Of a DNA stretch of 13,208 nucleotides, positions 13,130 through 13,208 are shown piece by piece (the first letter of the stretch is position 1; every line of letters begins with the position of its first letter). The stretch is from Chloroflexota bacterium (GTDB lineage Bacteria; Chloroflexota; Dehalococcoidia; SAR202; UBA11138). Below the pieces are notes generated by a model. The model made no database searches and was not told the origin of the DNA. It was given only the letters and a program-made list of their open reading frames with translations. The stretch spans positions 1 to 13,208 of the forward strand of contig PAIW01000011.1 in NCBI GenBank assembly GCA_002710885.1, written 5' to 3'. A program made the translations under genes and the position numbers.

Positions 13130-13208
13130 TTAAAATTTCTTTTCTATGATCGCAACATACTCCGGCCCATCCGAATCTATGGTCCGTCTCAACGTCCAAT
13201 TGGTCCCA
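13130..13208 (-). CDS. 3' end of an unrecognised gene (C-terminal fragment)
   Basis: On the minus strand a frame enters from the window edge and ends at a TAA (13130-13132), giving about 26 residues: GTNWTLRRTIDSDGPEYVAIIEKKF. The pattern, an amphipathic strand, an acidic turn and a final hydrophobic strand (YVAIIE), looks like a real C-terminus. It vaguely recalls the end of some methyltransferases, but I do not claim that family. The stop lies 43 nt before the start of the enolase-superfamily gene on the same strand, a normal operon spacing. A second minus-strand frame is also open here, so the call is tentative. Confidence 0.4.
   Translation of the reverse strand, partial: GTNWTLRRTIDSDGPEYVAIIEKKF

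Overview
The window reads as a bacterial chromosome segment of moderately high GC, with short intergenic gaps and sigma-70-like promoters. No tRNA, rRNA, CRISPR array, transposase or phage gene was seen. Two different enolase-superfamily acid-sugar dehydratase-type genes sit alongside an HpcH/HpaI aldolase, an N-acyl-D-amino-acid deacylase-type amidohydrolase, a class III-like zinc alcohol dehydrogenase and a TauE/SafE exporter. This catabolic flavour resembles SAR202-type Chloroflexota, which are known for enolase paralogues. That assignment is inference from gene content; the sequence itself does not prove it.

Layout, left to right. (1) 1-272, minus: 5' part of a DinB-like gene, divergent from the alcohol dehydrogenase at 445-1536. 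Their promoters lie back to back and their -35 boxes form a perfect 15-bp dyad. (2) 1690-2592, minus: an APH-type kinase, divergent from the D-aminoacylase-like amidohydrolase at 2688-4268, then the TauE/SafE membrane protein at 4375-5115. (3) 5116-5539: a gene-poor stretch with one doubtful ORF on the minus strand. (4) 5663-6430: HpcH/HpaI aldolase, followed 14 nt later by a Qnr-like pentapeptide-repeat protein at 6445-7191. (5) 7210-8568, minus: purB, divergent from a galactonate-dehydratase-like enolase at 8743-9882, each with a recognisable promoter. (6) 9885-11081: a nearly full-length but wrecked Eis-type N-acetyltransferase gene with several in-frame stops and two frame changes. (7) 11230-11892: ribosomal protein L25 (CTC type) ending in a strong hairpin terminator. 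(8) 11990-13087, minus: a second mandelate-racemase-type enolase, with the 3' end of another gene just upstream of it.

PurB (purine synthesis) and L25 (translation) are housekeeping genes. The rest looks like peripheral catabolism: dehydration of sugar acids by the two enolases, retro-aldol cleavage of 2-keto acids by the aldolase, oxidation of alcohols or aldehydes, and deacylation of N-acyl-D-amino acids. These genes lie in separate small transcription units, so a single shared pathway is only a hypothesis. The clearest non-routine items are the decaying eis-type pseudogene, the symmetric divergent promoter at 318-376, a second dyad on a consensus -35 box at 5540-5557, and an aspartate where D-aminoacylases have their metal-binding cysteine. 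I saw no strong evidence of a wholly new multi-gene system.
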